From Crossaster papposus (taxonomy: Eukaryota; Echinodermata; Asteroidea; Velatida; Solasteridae): a stretch of DNA of 64,000 nt. The position numbers were made by a program, and so were the translations under genes. Location of the stretch: positions 248,001 to 312,000 of the forward strand of contig JBAIAA010000528.1 of the NCBI GenBank assembly GCA_037893245.1, in the 5' to 3' direction. Shown here piece after piece: positions 54,569 to 64,000 of this stretch. Every line of letters begins with the position of its first letter. Positions within the stretch are counted from its first letter, which is position 1. Below the pieces are notes generated by a model that saw only the letters and a program-made list of their open reading frames with translations, was not told where the DNA came from and searched no databases.

Positions 54569-56053
54569 ATGGACAGCCTCAACTTACAACAAATGACCCA
54601 CACCAATGAGAAACCGTATACATGCGACATCTGTGGGAAATCATTCAGGCAGAGTGGAACCCTCAAGCGACACCAAATGACCCACACCAATGAGAAACCG
54701 CACGCATGTGACATCTGTGGGAAATCATTCACGCAGAGTGGACACCTCAAGCGACACCAAATGACCCATACCAATGAGGAACCGTACGCATGCGACATCT
54801 GTGGAAAATCGTTCAATCAGAGTGGAACCCTCAAGCGACACCAAATGACCCACACCAATGAGAAACCGTACACATGCGACATCTGTGGAAAATCATTTAC
54901 GCAGAGTGGACACCTTAAGCTACACCAAATGACCCATACCAATGAGGAACCGTACACATGTGACATCTGTGGAAAATCATTCAGGCAGAGTGGACACCTC
55001 AAGCAACACCATATGACCCACACCAACGAGAAACCGAACGCATGCGACATCTGTGGAAAATCGTTCAATCAGAGTGGAAACCTCAAGCGACACCAAATGA
55101 CCCACACCAATGAGAAACCGCACACATGTGACATCTGCGGAATTTCGTTCAGGCGGAGTGACTACCTCAAGCAACATCAGATGACCCACACAAATGAGAA
55201 ATTGTACGCATGCGACATCTGTGGAAAATCATTCACGCAGACTGAACACCTCAAGCGACACCTCAAGCGACACCAAAAGACCCACACCAATGAGAAACCG
55301 TACACATGCGACATCTGCAACATATCGTTTGCGTGGAGTAAAAACCTCAAACAACACCAAATGACCCACACCAATGAGAAACCATACGCATGCGACATCT
55401 GTGGAAAATCGTTCAATCAGAGTGGAACCCTCAAGCGACACCAGGTGACCCACACCAATGAGAAACCGTACGTATGCGACATCTGTGGAAAATCGTTTAA
55501 TCTGAGTGGAACCCTCAAGCAACACCAGATGACCCACACCAATGAGAAACCGTACAAATGCGACATCTGCAGCATATCGTTTGCGTGGAAAAGAAACCTC
55601 AAGCGACACCAGATGACCCACACCAATGAGAAACCAGACACAGTATGCCACATCTGTGGAAAATCATTCACGCACAATGGATACCTCAAGCGACACCAAA
55701 TGACCCACACCAACGAGAAACCGAACGCATGCGACATCTGTGGAAAATCATTCAGGCAGAGTGGACACTTCAAGCAACACCAGATGACCCACACCAATGA
55801 GAAACCGTACGCATGCGACATCTGCGGAATTTCGTTCAGGCGGAGTGACTACCTGAAGCAACACCAGATGACCCACACCAATGAGAAACCGTACGCATGC
55901 GACATCTGTGGAAAATTGTTCAGGCAGAGTGGACACCTCAAGCAACACCGGATGATCCACACCAATGAGAAACCGTACGCATGCTACATCTGTGGAAAAT
56001 CATTCAATCAGAGTGGAACACTCAAGCAACACCAGATGACCCACACCAATTAG
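54569..56053 (+). CDS. C2H2 zinc-finger protein, 17 tandem fingers
   Basis: The 494-residue frame starts MDSLNLQQMTH, i.e. inside a remnant finger, then encodes 17 fingers of the form [17 protein letters not shown] joined by TNEKP linkers. C2H2 arrays bind DNA, typically about three bases per finger, in the nucleus. Units are 84 bp and nearly identical; differences concentrate in the residues after KSF (RQSGTL, TQSGHL, NQSGNL, RRSDYL, AWKRNL), which are the DNA-contacting helix positions. Finger 8 has a duplicated LKRH and finger 13 (DTVCHIC) one extra residue. No SCAN, KRAB, ZAD or BTB domain precedes it, so a 5' exon may exist or the start may be truncated. The frame ends at TAG 56051-56053, after which more fingers continue. 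Confidence 0.8.
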   Translation: MDSLNLQQMTHTNEKPYTCDICGKSFRQSGTLKRHQMTHTNEKPHACDICGKSFTQSGHLKRHQMTHTNEEPYACDICGKSFNQSGTLKRHQMTHTNEKPYTCDICGKSFTQSGHLKLHQMTHTNEEPYTCDICGKSFRQSGHLKQHHMTHTNEKPNACDICGKSFNQSGNLKRHQMTHTNEKPHTCDICGISFRRSDYLKQHQMTHTNEKLYACDICGKSFTQTEHLKRHLKRHQKTHTNEKPYTCDICNISFAWSKNLKQHQMTHTNEKPYACDICGKSFNQSGTLKRHQVTHTNEKPYVCDICGKSFNLSGTLKQHQMTHTNEKPYKCDICSISFAWKRNLKRHQMTHTNEKPDTVCHICGKSFTHNGYLKRHQMTHTNEKPNACDICGKSFRQSGHFKQHQMTHTNEKPYACDICGISFRRSDYLKQHQMTHTNEKPYACDICGKLFRQSGHLKQHRMIHTNEKPYACYICGKSFNQSGTLKQHQMTHTN

Positions 56054-56620
56054 AAACCGTACACATGTGACATCTGTGGAAAATCATTCACGCACAATGG
56101 AGACCTCGAGCGACACCAGATGATCCACACCAATGAGAAACCGTACGCATGCGACATCTGTGGAAAATCGTTCAGGCAGAGTGGACACTTCAAGAAACAC
56201 CAGATGACCCACACCAATGAGAAACCATACACATGTGACATCTGTGGATAATCGTTCAGGCAGAATAGAGACCTCAAGCGACACAAGATGACCCACACTG
56301 TTAACCCTAACTCCTTACACAACGAAGGAAGTTGGAGGATTTTGAAGGAATTGTATTGTTCAATAACAATGGTAAGGGAGTTAGGGTTAATGTACATGCG
56401 ACATCTGCAGCATATCGTTTGCGTGGGGTAGAAACCTGAAGCGACACCAGATGACACACACCAATGAGAAACCTTGCGCATGTGACATCTGTGGAAAATC
56501 ATTCACGAACAATGGAGACCTCAAGCAACACCAGATGACCCACACTAATGAGAAACCGTACGCATGCGACATGTTGTACAACCTGAAAAACCACAGGATG
56601 ACCACACCGACCGCGATGAG
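56054..56620 (+). pseudogene. Decaying extra zinc fingers beyond the stop
   Basis: Two complete fingers ([18 protein letters not shown] and [18 protein letters not shown]) follow TAG 56051-56053 in the same frame. A third finger contains TAA within CDICG-SF near 56248. An 82-bp TTAA element then interrupts the array at 56301-56390. Fingers resume in a different frame (FAWGRNLKRHQMTH, then [17 protein letters not shown]), and a truncated one (CDMLYNLKNH) ends the array. This tail shows the gene was once about six fingers longer. Confidence 0.8.
56305..56386. mobile_element. 82-bp TTAA MITE (telomere-like ends) inside the zinc-finger tail
   Basis: Ends CCCTAACTCCTTAC and GTAAGGGAGTTAGGG are flanked by TTAA at 56301-56304 and 56387-56390. 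Termini starting CCCTA are also known for piggyBac. About five bases of the finger linker are missing at the site. Confidence 0.8.
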
Positions 56621-56839
56621 AGATAGAAAATTTTGTGATCAAACCCAACAAATAAAATTGAGTCACAAGTCGCCAAAGCTACTTTTGAGTAATCACCGTC
56701 ACTGCCAACGAGTAATATTTGCAGTGTTTAACAAGTTTGACATTTACACCAACAACGACTGCAACAGCCTGATCTTTTGTTATGATGCATACGAGGGATT
56801 ATGCAGTATGCCTGATTTGTCTAAAGAAATGACAGCATG

Positions 56840-57375
56840 AGTCATATCATAAACAATACCGTTAACTTCGTTAAGAATAAGTTTTGCTCACTGAGAGTCT
56901 GAGGTTGTATTTGTTGATATTCCTTCTTTGATCTTGTTGGCGAATAATTTCGTTTTTAATATCTTTTGAATACGAAATACCCTTGTTTTATTAGGATACA
57001 TATTGGTCGTCATGTTTTTAGTAGTGAATGACACATTTTTATATAAATTTGTATATTTAACGCTAAACGCTCGTCTCGATTATTGATTACTTTACAGTAA
57101 CTATATCTTTGAATGTGTGAACGTAAATTTGTTTATTTTACCGGATGTACATGTATCAACTATCAAGTGTTTTGGTTTTAATTTATGGTATTTGACGTAA
57201 ATGGGGGGTCGGGGGGGGGGGGGGGGGGGGGGGGGGGTTTGACTACACGAAACGTATAACCGTGTACTGTAGAGTTATGGTATCTAAGAGATCGGTTTGT
57301 TTTCAGTTGAAAAACATTTAGTGAGCAGATAATATTGTAAAAAGATGACTCGTAAGTTTTCATGTTGACTGTTCC
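56840..57375. other. Intergenic, with a long poly-G tract
   Basis: AT-rich DNA with a G run of roughly 28 bases at 57210-57237. No gene recognised. Confidence 0.45.
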
Positions 57376-57379
57376 TTAA

Positions 57380-57802
57380 CCCTAACCCCCTGGGCCTTAC
57401 TTTGGGCTAAAGAACTGCGTACTACAGAATACTACTTAGTATTTTGTAGCACTGGGTCTCTCCCTGACTGATGATTGGGTGTGTACTGACAGAGTACAGA
57501 TACTGCCAACTACAAAATACTAATAGTGGCAATACAGGTCAGTAATACTTACCTGGCAAAAAAATGCAGTAGTCCAGCCTTGACCCATTGCTGTGTCCCA
57601 AGTGACACCCAAGTTTAGAACACCCTACACAGCATACATGGGCCATGCACACTCAGCAAGCAGAGGAACCCAATGCTAAAAAATACTATGAGTGCAATTA
57701 GGGGTGAATTACCAAATACTAAAAATTACTACAGGCATTGCACACAAGTCAGTGAGAGTACTACATACTACTAGTACAAAGTAGCATTGGGTAGGGTTAG
57801 GG
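57380..57802. mobile_element. TTAA MITE with telomere-like ends, left copy
   Basis: Starts CCCTAACCCCCTGGGCC after TTAA at 57376-57379 and ends GGGTAGGGTTAGGG before TTAA at 57803-57806. The body has many TAGTATT/AATACTA phrases. It forms an inverted pair with 58633-59082. Confidence 0.8.
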
Positions 57803-57806
57803 TTAA

Positions 57807-58628
57807 TAAACATCATCGTACAAGAGCCACTCTTCTTGCATACCCAATAGTTTGGCAATTTTTTGATAACCATCTCTTTAATTTGATAGTTATTTCAAAG
57901 CATTCAAAAGTATTAACAATTCTAACCATCAAAACTCGCGACAAAATCGTGGATAGAGGATATCTCCCAGGCTCTAAAACAATTTCTCCCTGAACTTCTG
58001 AAGAATCTGTTTCGAGCCTGGGAGATCTACCTCTTTTTGTTACACAATCCCCCTCTCATTTTTACGTTATAAAGACCCATGTTTAAAATGACGTTGTTGA
58101 TTTGTTTATCGCCCACCTTGTTATCTTTTATCTATGGGGGAAACCGAAGAGTGAGAACAAATGCAAACTAAAACAAACACAATCCCGCCAAGGGATACCC
58201 TAGGTGCGAAATACCGTACCCTCTGGAGACATGAACACAATGTGTACAATGGAGACAAAACGTCTCCGGAGGGTAAATTTCTATAGATGAATAGGTCTCC
58301 ATTGGGAATTTCACGAATTAGATTTTTTGATTTTACTTAAATTACTCAAAAACTAGGATTAGGATGTGGGTTAGGGTTTGGGTTAGGGTATAATATAGGG
58401 TATATTGGGTCAAAATTTCAACCCAGGAAAAAAATTATGGTTAAAATGGGAGCATTTTGAAAAACGTGCTCGACTTTCTAACCATTTTGTACACGAGAAC
58501 AAAGCCATGTCTCCACAGTGATACAAAAATGCGAATGCATGAACTCGCTTAATTTTTATAAAACATTTCCAGTTTGGTGCTTACGTTTCACTTCCAAAAT
58601 AAATCCTTTGGAACAAGTTCAGAGAAGA
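57807..58628. other. Spacer between inverted copies
   Basis: Contains a hairpin around 57959-58028 (GATATCTCCCAGGCTC with GAGCCTGGGAGATC) and GGGTTAGGGT phrases near 58370. No gene recognised. Confidence 0.45.
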
Positions 58629-58632
58629 TTAA

Positions 58633-59082
58633 CCCTAACCCTACCTAATGCTACTTTTTACTACTAAGTAGTATGCAGTACTCTCACTGACTTGTGTGCA
58701 ATGCCTGTAGTAATTTTTAGTATTTGGTATTTCACCCCTAATTGCACTCGTAGTACTTTTTAGCATTGGGTCCCTCTGCTTGCTGAGTGTGCATGGCCCA
58801 TGTATGCTATGTAGGGTGTTCTAAACTCTACAGCAAAAATTGTCACTTGGGACACAGCATTGGGTCAAGGCTGGACTACTGCATTTTTTGCCAGGTGAGT
58901 ATTACCATTCCTTTCTCTATGGTATTACTGACCTGTATTGCCACTATAGTATTAGTATTTTGTAGTTGGCAGTACTTGTACTCTGTCAGTACACACCCAA
59001 TCATCAGTCACGGAGAGACCCAGTGCTACAAAATACTAAGTAGTATTATGTAGTATGCAGTTCTTTAGCCCAAAGTAAGGCC
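58633..59082. mobile_element. TTAA MITE with telomere-like ends, right copy (inverted)
   Basis: Starts CCCTAACCCTACCTAATGCT after TTAA at 58629-58632 and follows the reverse of the left copy through GCCCAAAGTAAGGCC. Its last 15 or so bases are missing where a family-B MITE begins. Confidence 0.8.
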
Positions 59083-59086
59083 TAAA

Positions 59087-59446
59087 GGTAGGATACACCA
59101 ATTGCAGATATCGAAACAATTTACTACCGAATCTTACTCATCTGAAAGTAATAATGATTCTAGGCATCCAGCAAAGTGATTGCGCTAGATATCCTTTAAT
59201 TATTCTGAAAACTAATTTGATAAAGAAAATGTCACGATCGCCGGACAGCGATCGCGACAAAAACACAAATAACATAAGAATAACTGCTCTACGCCGGTTG
59301 AAAACAAACGTTTTTCGTGCTTTTCTCGGCATTCATGATTGTAAAACTTCGGATAGGTTAGGTAAACGATATTTACTATAAAATACAACCCCCCAAATCC
59401 ACCAATTCATGATAATTCAAGCAATTACCAATGGTGTCTCCTACCT
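59087..59446 (+). mobile_element. TTAA MITE family B (copy e)
   Basis: The end AGGTAGGATACACCA and the end TGTCTCCTACCT are followed by TTAA at 59447-59450. The left flank is CTAA. The internal GATCGCCGGACAGCGATCGC hairpin is conserved. Confidence 0.82.
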
Positions 59447-59488
59447 TTAAACCAGTCCTGTCTGGGCCTCTAGACGCCACATAATTAA

Positions 59489-59825
59489 GGCATAAAAAAA
59501 ATGTTATGTTGGCGTAACGGGCCCAAAAAAATAGGGTAGGTAGGTAGGGATTTGTTTTTATTTTTTTTCTCCCAGCAATGAAAATGATATGTTTTCTAAT
59601 TGTTTAAGCCGGTAGTGATACACGATAGAGTGTCCAGGTTCAATATTTTCACAATCCATACACACAACAACGAGAAACGGTCAGAAATGGTTTCAAACGT
59701 ATTTATAACTAGATTTATATAGATTTTAATTATTCAATTTCGTCCCTTGAAAAAAAAAATATCCAGGGTCGGCCGTATTTTTAGGGTCGGTCGGGTTACG
59801 CCAACATAACATTTTTTGTTATGCC
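59489..59825. mobile_element. PIF/Harbinger-like MITE, TAA target
   Basis: Ends GGCATAAAAAAAATGTTATG and CATAACATTTTTTGTTATGCC are inverted. TAA flanks it at 59486-59488 and 59826-59828. The 3-bp TAA duplication and GGC start fit PIF/Harbinger. Confidence 0.8.
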
Positions 59826-59828
59826 TAA

Positions 59829-60660
59829 CTCCAGTTCCTCAGGAAAACATTTCTCGAAATTGTGGAGGTATAAAGATTAGGCATTATTGGAGATAGTAAG
59901 AGCTGAGAGATTAGAGAATACACCCACTAGTCCACAATTCCTCGCACAGAGTGCGCACGAAAAAGCAAAGCTTTCAACCAATAAGGTGTTTCACAGTAAT
60001 GTGCGCCATCTTGTTCACGGGGCAAAATGAACACATGTTGCTGCTAGACGTAGACGCCCGCACATTAAGAATGAACGCATGATAACTTGGAAGCTCTAAA
60101 GTTTTAATCGACGATGCGTATATAATATACACACAGGCCCACAGCAACGCGTGTAGATACGTACCAGCCGGAGAGAAAGGGCTATTTACCGCGAACCTGT
60201 GCGGTGCGGCGGCAGGCGAGCAGCACATGCTAGCCCCCCCGGCGCGCCGGACTGGCTGCGGCTTGTTTCAATAAAAGACATGACAGGATTATTACATTTC
60301 TGCAATGTATTCACTATTGGGTTCACTTTTTGTATTCGCTTTGCCTGTTTATAGTATACACCATACCAAAGCGCCACCGGCGAGTACAGGAACCTTTGCC
60401 TTTCACCGCCGTGACCCGGGTTTTTAGTGCCTGATTCCGCAGGTCTACTCCGCACTAGCACTGCGCGGGTCTGTACTGCGCGGGTCTTGTGCTATAACGA
60501 CAACAAAAATCATATCTAAAACGTTCCTCCTGTGTAATTGAAGTTTTTGTCGATGTAGTTAAATACGCTATTTCGTTTAGTACATGCATCGCGTTATTTT
60601 AAAAGGACGAATAATTCAATGTGCTATTTACCGTATCTCATCGGAAATAAAAGCAAGACA
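59829..60660. other. GC-richer intergenic stretch, no gene recognised
   Basis: Around 60160-60480 the sequence is GC-rich with CpGs and a repeated TACTGCGCGGGTCT phrase. It might be a promoter or first exon, but no coding motif was seen. Confidence 0.35.
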
Positions 60661-60672
60661 AAATTGCCAAAA

Positions 60673-60939
60673 TTATGAAATATAATGAACATTGTTACTT
60701 AGCCTACCTTCCCCATTATATTCCTGGACTAGATCCGCTTCGCTGCAAACAACATCTAATGATGTTGGTGAAATTTCACCTTCAAACCACTGCAGCCTGT
60801 AACAACCATCTTCCAGTTTCCAGCCATATTCTTGTAGTTTCGCCGATTGGTTGCATCGTGCTGACGATAGCCACCGAGTCGCTACGAGATGTGTACGCTT
60901 TATCTTCTGTAGTAGTACTTGGAGGTAGAAAACTGCCAT
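60673..60939 (-). pseudogene. Possible fragment of a transposon-associated protein
   Basis: The minus-strand peptide includes YGWKLEDGCYRLQWFEGE followed by a proline and a lone C. This resembles the GW...DG...P.W block seen before cysteine clusters in repeat-associated proteins of marine invertebrates. That resemblance is from memory and weak. The expected cysteine cluster is not present. Confidence 0.25.
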
Positions 60940-60997
60940 CTAACTTATTTACGCACGAGATTCTTTCTTCTCCTTTCTTTGGTACGGTTTGTACTTG

Positions 60998-61256
60998 TCC
61001 ATGAAAATGTACTATCATACTACTTTCTTTTGACAAAGTTTTGTCCATGGATGAGATGGGGTGAAACCAACCGTATGTGGGGGCGCTGTTTGGGGCACTT
61101 TGTTGGGGGTCTGACCACACCTTCCCAACCAGATATTTGGTCAGTTTAAATTTTTGTGTAACGTACTGTGCACTACTTTCTGTTGACAAAGTTTTGTCCA
61201 TGGATGAGATGGGGTGAAATCAACCGTCTATGGGGGCGCTGTTTGGGGCACTTTGT

Positions 61257-61296
<40 letters not shown>

Positions 61297-61450
61297 TGAC
61301 CGCACCTTCCCAACCAGATATTTGGTCAGTTTTAATTTTGTTGTAATGTACTATGATACTACTTTCTTTTGACAAAGTTTTGTCCATGGATGAGATGGGG
61401 TGAAATCAACCGTCTGTGGGTGCTTTTCAAGGGGGTCTGGGGTTCAGACC
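60998..61450. repeat. About 150-bp tandem repeat, three copies
   Basis: GACAAAGTTTTGTCCATGGA starts units at about 61032, 61184 and 61371. Units share GATGAGATGGGGTGAAA and CTTCCCAACCAGATATTTGG. The middle unit is lengthened by a G run of about 35 bases at 61260-61294. Confidence 0.85.
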
Positions 61451-61906
61451 CAACCTCTGGGGGGAGGCTGACCAACTTTTTGTGAATGACTTGAACAACC
61501 TAAGTAACTTTAAGGGGTCAAACCTTCTGTGTGAAATCTTAGTCGGCAGGCCAACCCCGGGAACTATGCTTTAAAAAACGTTTGATGGCATTTTTTGTTA
61601 AAAGCTGGCAACCATGCTAGAAAGTATCACTATGGTCCAGGCTTTCAGAATCACTCGGTTGCCAAAATGGCATTTGACCTTGAAGGTCAAATTTTGGGGT
61701 CAAAAGGTCAAACTTTCAATTTTTTAAATTTTGTCTTGTACATTTTTAATATAACATCAAGTTTGGCACGAACAATTGAATATTTAATGAGTTATGTATA
61801 GGAGAATACACGAGAAAGTGTGGATTCGTAATTACGAATTCACGAGGCGCGAAGCGCCGAGTGGATTCTTAAATACGAATCCACACTTGCGAGTGTATTC
61901 TCTTAC
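61451..61906. other. Palindromic low-copy DNA
   Basis: Near 61800-61905, GAGAATACACGAGAAAGTG and the inverse CACTTGCGAGTGTATTCTC form a hairpin around AGGCGCGAAGCGCC. GTGTGGATTCGT and ACGAATCCACAC recur at about 61820, 61880, 62305 and 62360. Confidence 0.5.
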
Positions 61907-61910
61907 TTAA

Positions 61911-62407
61911 ACCATTGCGTCAACTGTCATCCAGTTGAGTGGACATGAAAAGGCATGCATTATGTATACCCAGCACGATATGTGGCAGAGGGGTACCCCC
62001 CCCCCCCCCCTCTTTTCCCTATACTTTATACACACTCAACACTATTGTAACCTAACCCATCCCCCCTTGAAACCTAAAAGGAATTCCTGAGATTCCGGGA
62101 ACACAATGGTCAACACAAAAGAGGGGGGGGGGGGGGGGGGGGGGGTTTCTCTGCCACATATTGCGCTTCATATGGCATTCTGGTATGGTGGCCATGTATT
62201 GGATGCCTAATTTGCATGCAGGGTTTCTGGAGGATCTTACGTAATCAAGCTCTGGGTTAGTGTTGTGATGAAAACCGCGAATTCCTAACTTTACTTGTTG
62301 TCCAAAGCGTAGATTCGTATATACGAATCCACACTTTTTGTCCAAAACGGTCGACTCGTAGATACGAATCCACACTTTTAACAATAGAGTGACGTCATAG
62401 TAATGGT
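61911..62407. mobile_element. Possible TTAA element with ACCATT ends
   Basis: ACCATTGCGTCA and TGACGTCATAGTAATGGT are imperfect inverted ends bordered by TTAA at 61907-61910 and 62408-62411. Two C/G runs lie inside. The ends align only with a gap, so the call is tentative. Confidence 0.4.
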
Positions 62408-62754
62408 TTAAAAGGGTTTTAACTTCTAAAATAATAGGTAAATATTAAGCGATTCAGGAATGCTTTTTACTCACTAATGCTTTGGAATACGCATAATGTA
62501 AGATGCATTCATTTTAAAGTCACTTTTACCAGAAATTATCCTTGCTTCTTCATCAATAAGGCACCACAGTGGCTGGAAGCCACATAATTGTCTAGTTTCA
62601 AAAGGTATGTATGACATTCAAGGTCAAATTTCAAGGTCAAAAAGTCATCCACTCATCAACATCTGTTCGGGCCGTCTTCCGTGCATGTGCTTCTTGACAT
62701 GATTTAGAAAAAAAAATTGTTCCGTTCCAAATGGCCTCTAAAAGAATCAACGTT

Positions 62755-63785
62755 CCGATAACATCTAGACGGCGTTTTTACTAGAAAACATCAAATACCG
62801 CCTTTTTCAGATGTTATCTGTCGTAAACGTTGCCTCTTAAGAGGCCGTTTGGAACGGATCGGCTTATTGGAATACACCCTTGCTGAAATTAAGATTGCCC
62901 AGGAAGGTGACAATTACGATTATGAAGTAAAAACATGAATTTTCCAAAACATGTGCGGTATACTTTTTGTTTAAGACGGCGTTTTACTAGAAACATTAAA
63001 ATACCGCATTTCTAGATGTTATGCAACCGTTGCTTCTTTAAGAGGCCGTTTGTAACGGATCGGCTTCTTGGAACTTCGCCCTTGCTGAATGTAAGTGTGC
63101 CTAGGAAGGTGATAAGTAGGATAATAAAATTATTAAGAGGCCGTTAGGAACGGATCGGCTTATTGGAATACGCCCTTGCTGAAATTAAGTGTGCCCAGGA
63201 AGATGATAATTACGATTATGAAGTAAAAATATGAATTTTACAAAACATGTGCGGTACACTTTTTTTTAAGACGGCATTTTATTGATTTGAAAGATGTTGC
63301 GAGAAACGCTTAAAAATGAGGTTCTCTGGAATCGACTAATTTAATGGCAATTTTGGAGGAAAAAAATGTTAAGAATAATATTTATAGTCTTGTTGGTAGT
63401 TATTGTTGAAGTTAATCTATAATTGGGGATTAATTTCCGTACCTTTTTCGAAATTTCGTTTAATTAATCTGTAAATCTAATTTCAAATTAGCACCTCCTT
63501 TTGTCGCATGGATTCTAAATTTATATAAACGGCTGCGGCCAACCGAATCGCGGGCTAGGTTCTGCCAGGTGCGCGCGCATGTATACTGCATTTGGGAGGA
63601 ATCATTTGGACGGTTGTGCTAGTAGTACACGTACTGAACGAAAGGTGCTGTCCTTGCGGAATTCGGTGTAAGAGCATGACTGCCATGAGTAAGTAAATTA
63701 ACAGGAAAATGATATGGCGGATTTTATCGAACAGTTTCTCGTGTTCAAAATCACAACAACATGTGTACATGTTACTTGTTAGCCC
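62755..63785. repeat. Segmental duplicate, copy 2 (empty site)
   Basis: This is the continuous counterpart of 45033-45517 plus 53336-53790, without the 7.8-kb nest. It contains internal triplication of AGAGGCCGTTNGNAACGGAT at about 62840, 63042 and 63137. Confidence 0.85.
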
Positions 63786-63795
63786 AGGTGGACTC

Positions 63796-64000
63796 CTAGT
63801 CCGAGTTACTGGACTCTAGTTATCTTTTTTTTAACATTTGGACATCATCTGGCGCTATAGAGCAAGGAACTTGCTCTATGCTATATAGAGGCCGAGCCCG
63901 AGGAATTTAACGTGCATCATTCCAAATCTCTTAAATGTGATTCAAAAAGTCGCCCAAATCCACACAAATACCTAACAAAATACCTTAAAATCACATAAAC
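63796..64000. mobile_element. Partial copy of the 27683-29042 palindromic element
   Basis: TAGTCCGAGTTACTGGACTC, then GGACATCATCTGGCGCTA and TAGAGGCCGAGCC, match the left arm of the SLC25A3 intron element in the same order. A short insert, AGCAAGGAACTTGCT, is inside. The copy runs off the window end. Confidence 0.8.

Noticed and set aside
54439-56605. Several antisense frames across the zinc-finger region
   Set aside because: They are shadows of the 84-bp finger units on the other strand, with no independent motif.

Overview
This 64 kb window comes from a repeat-rich animal nuclear genome. Intron/exon structure, tRNA-derived SINEs, non-LTR retrotransposons, hAT-, PIF- and TTAA-type MITEs and a C2H2 zinc-finger array all point to a metazoan. 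The repeat style suggests a marine invertebrate deuterostome, and I favour an echinoderm such as a sea star; that is an inference, not something I could test. No LTR retrovirus, Polinton, CRISPR array or bacterial operon was recognised.

Two conserved mitochondrial genes form the host backbone and are transcribed away from each other. On the minus strand, 24195 to 13654, eight coding exons encode pyruvate dehydrogenase E1 beta (PDHB, 368 aa). On the plus strand, 26482 to 41230, seven coding exons encode the mitochondrial phosphate carrier (SLC25A3, 366 aa), with a likely 5' UTR exon just upstream. All splice junctions use GT/AG and keep the frame. The 2.3 kb between the two start codons carries a CRE-like site next to the SLC25A3 leader. 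The pairing links pyruvate entry into the TCA cycle with phosphate import for ATP synthesis. A WH2-domain terminal exon of an unidentified actin regulator lies at 6682-6884. A 17-finger C2H2 gene with a decaying 3' tail lies at 54569-56620.

Mobile DNA fills the rest. A broken I-superfamily-like LINE (45701-51939, with endonuclease, reverse transcriptase and RNase H) sits inside a nest of hAT-like MITEs. A paralogous empty site for the whole nest survives at 62755-63785. A second, 5'-truncated LINE lies at 43240-44560. At least three MITE families target TTAA: eleven copies carry CCAGTTCGCGCCGG ends, six related copies carry AGGTAGGATACACC ends, and one family has termini that imitate telomeric repeats. 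Three elements in SLC25A3 intron 1 share TAG-starting ends and perfect 9-bp target duplications, which is MuDR-like. A hAT-like element there has a perfect 8-bp duplication and hosts one of them.

Tandem repeats are prominent: an 11-bp array (about 73 units) and a 56-57-bp telomere-like array in PDHB introns, a 24-bp array (about 43 units) in SLC25A3 intron 2, and an 18-bp array near 2.9 kb. The two longest each end about 70-80 bp before a splice acceptor, one in each gene. Long poly-C/G tracts are scattered throughout.
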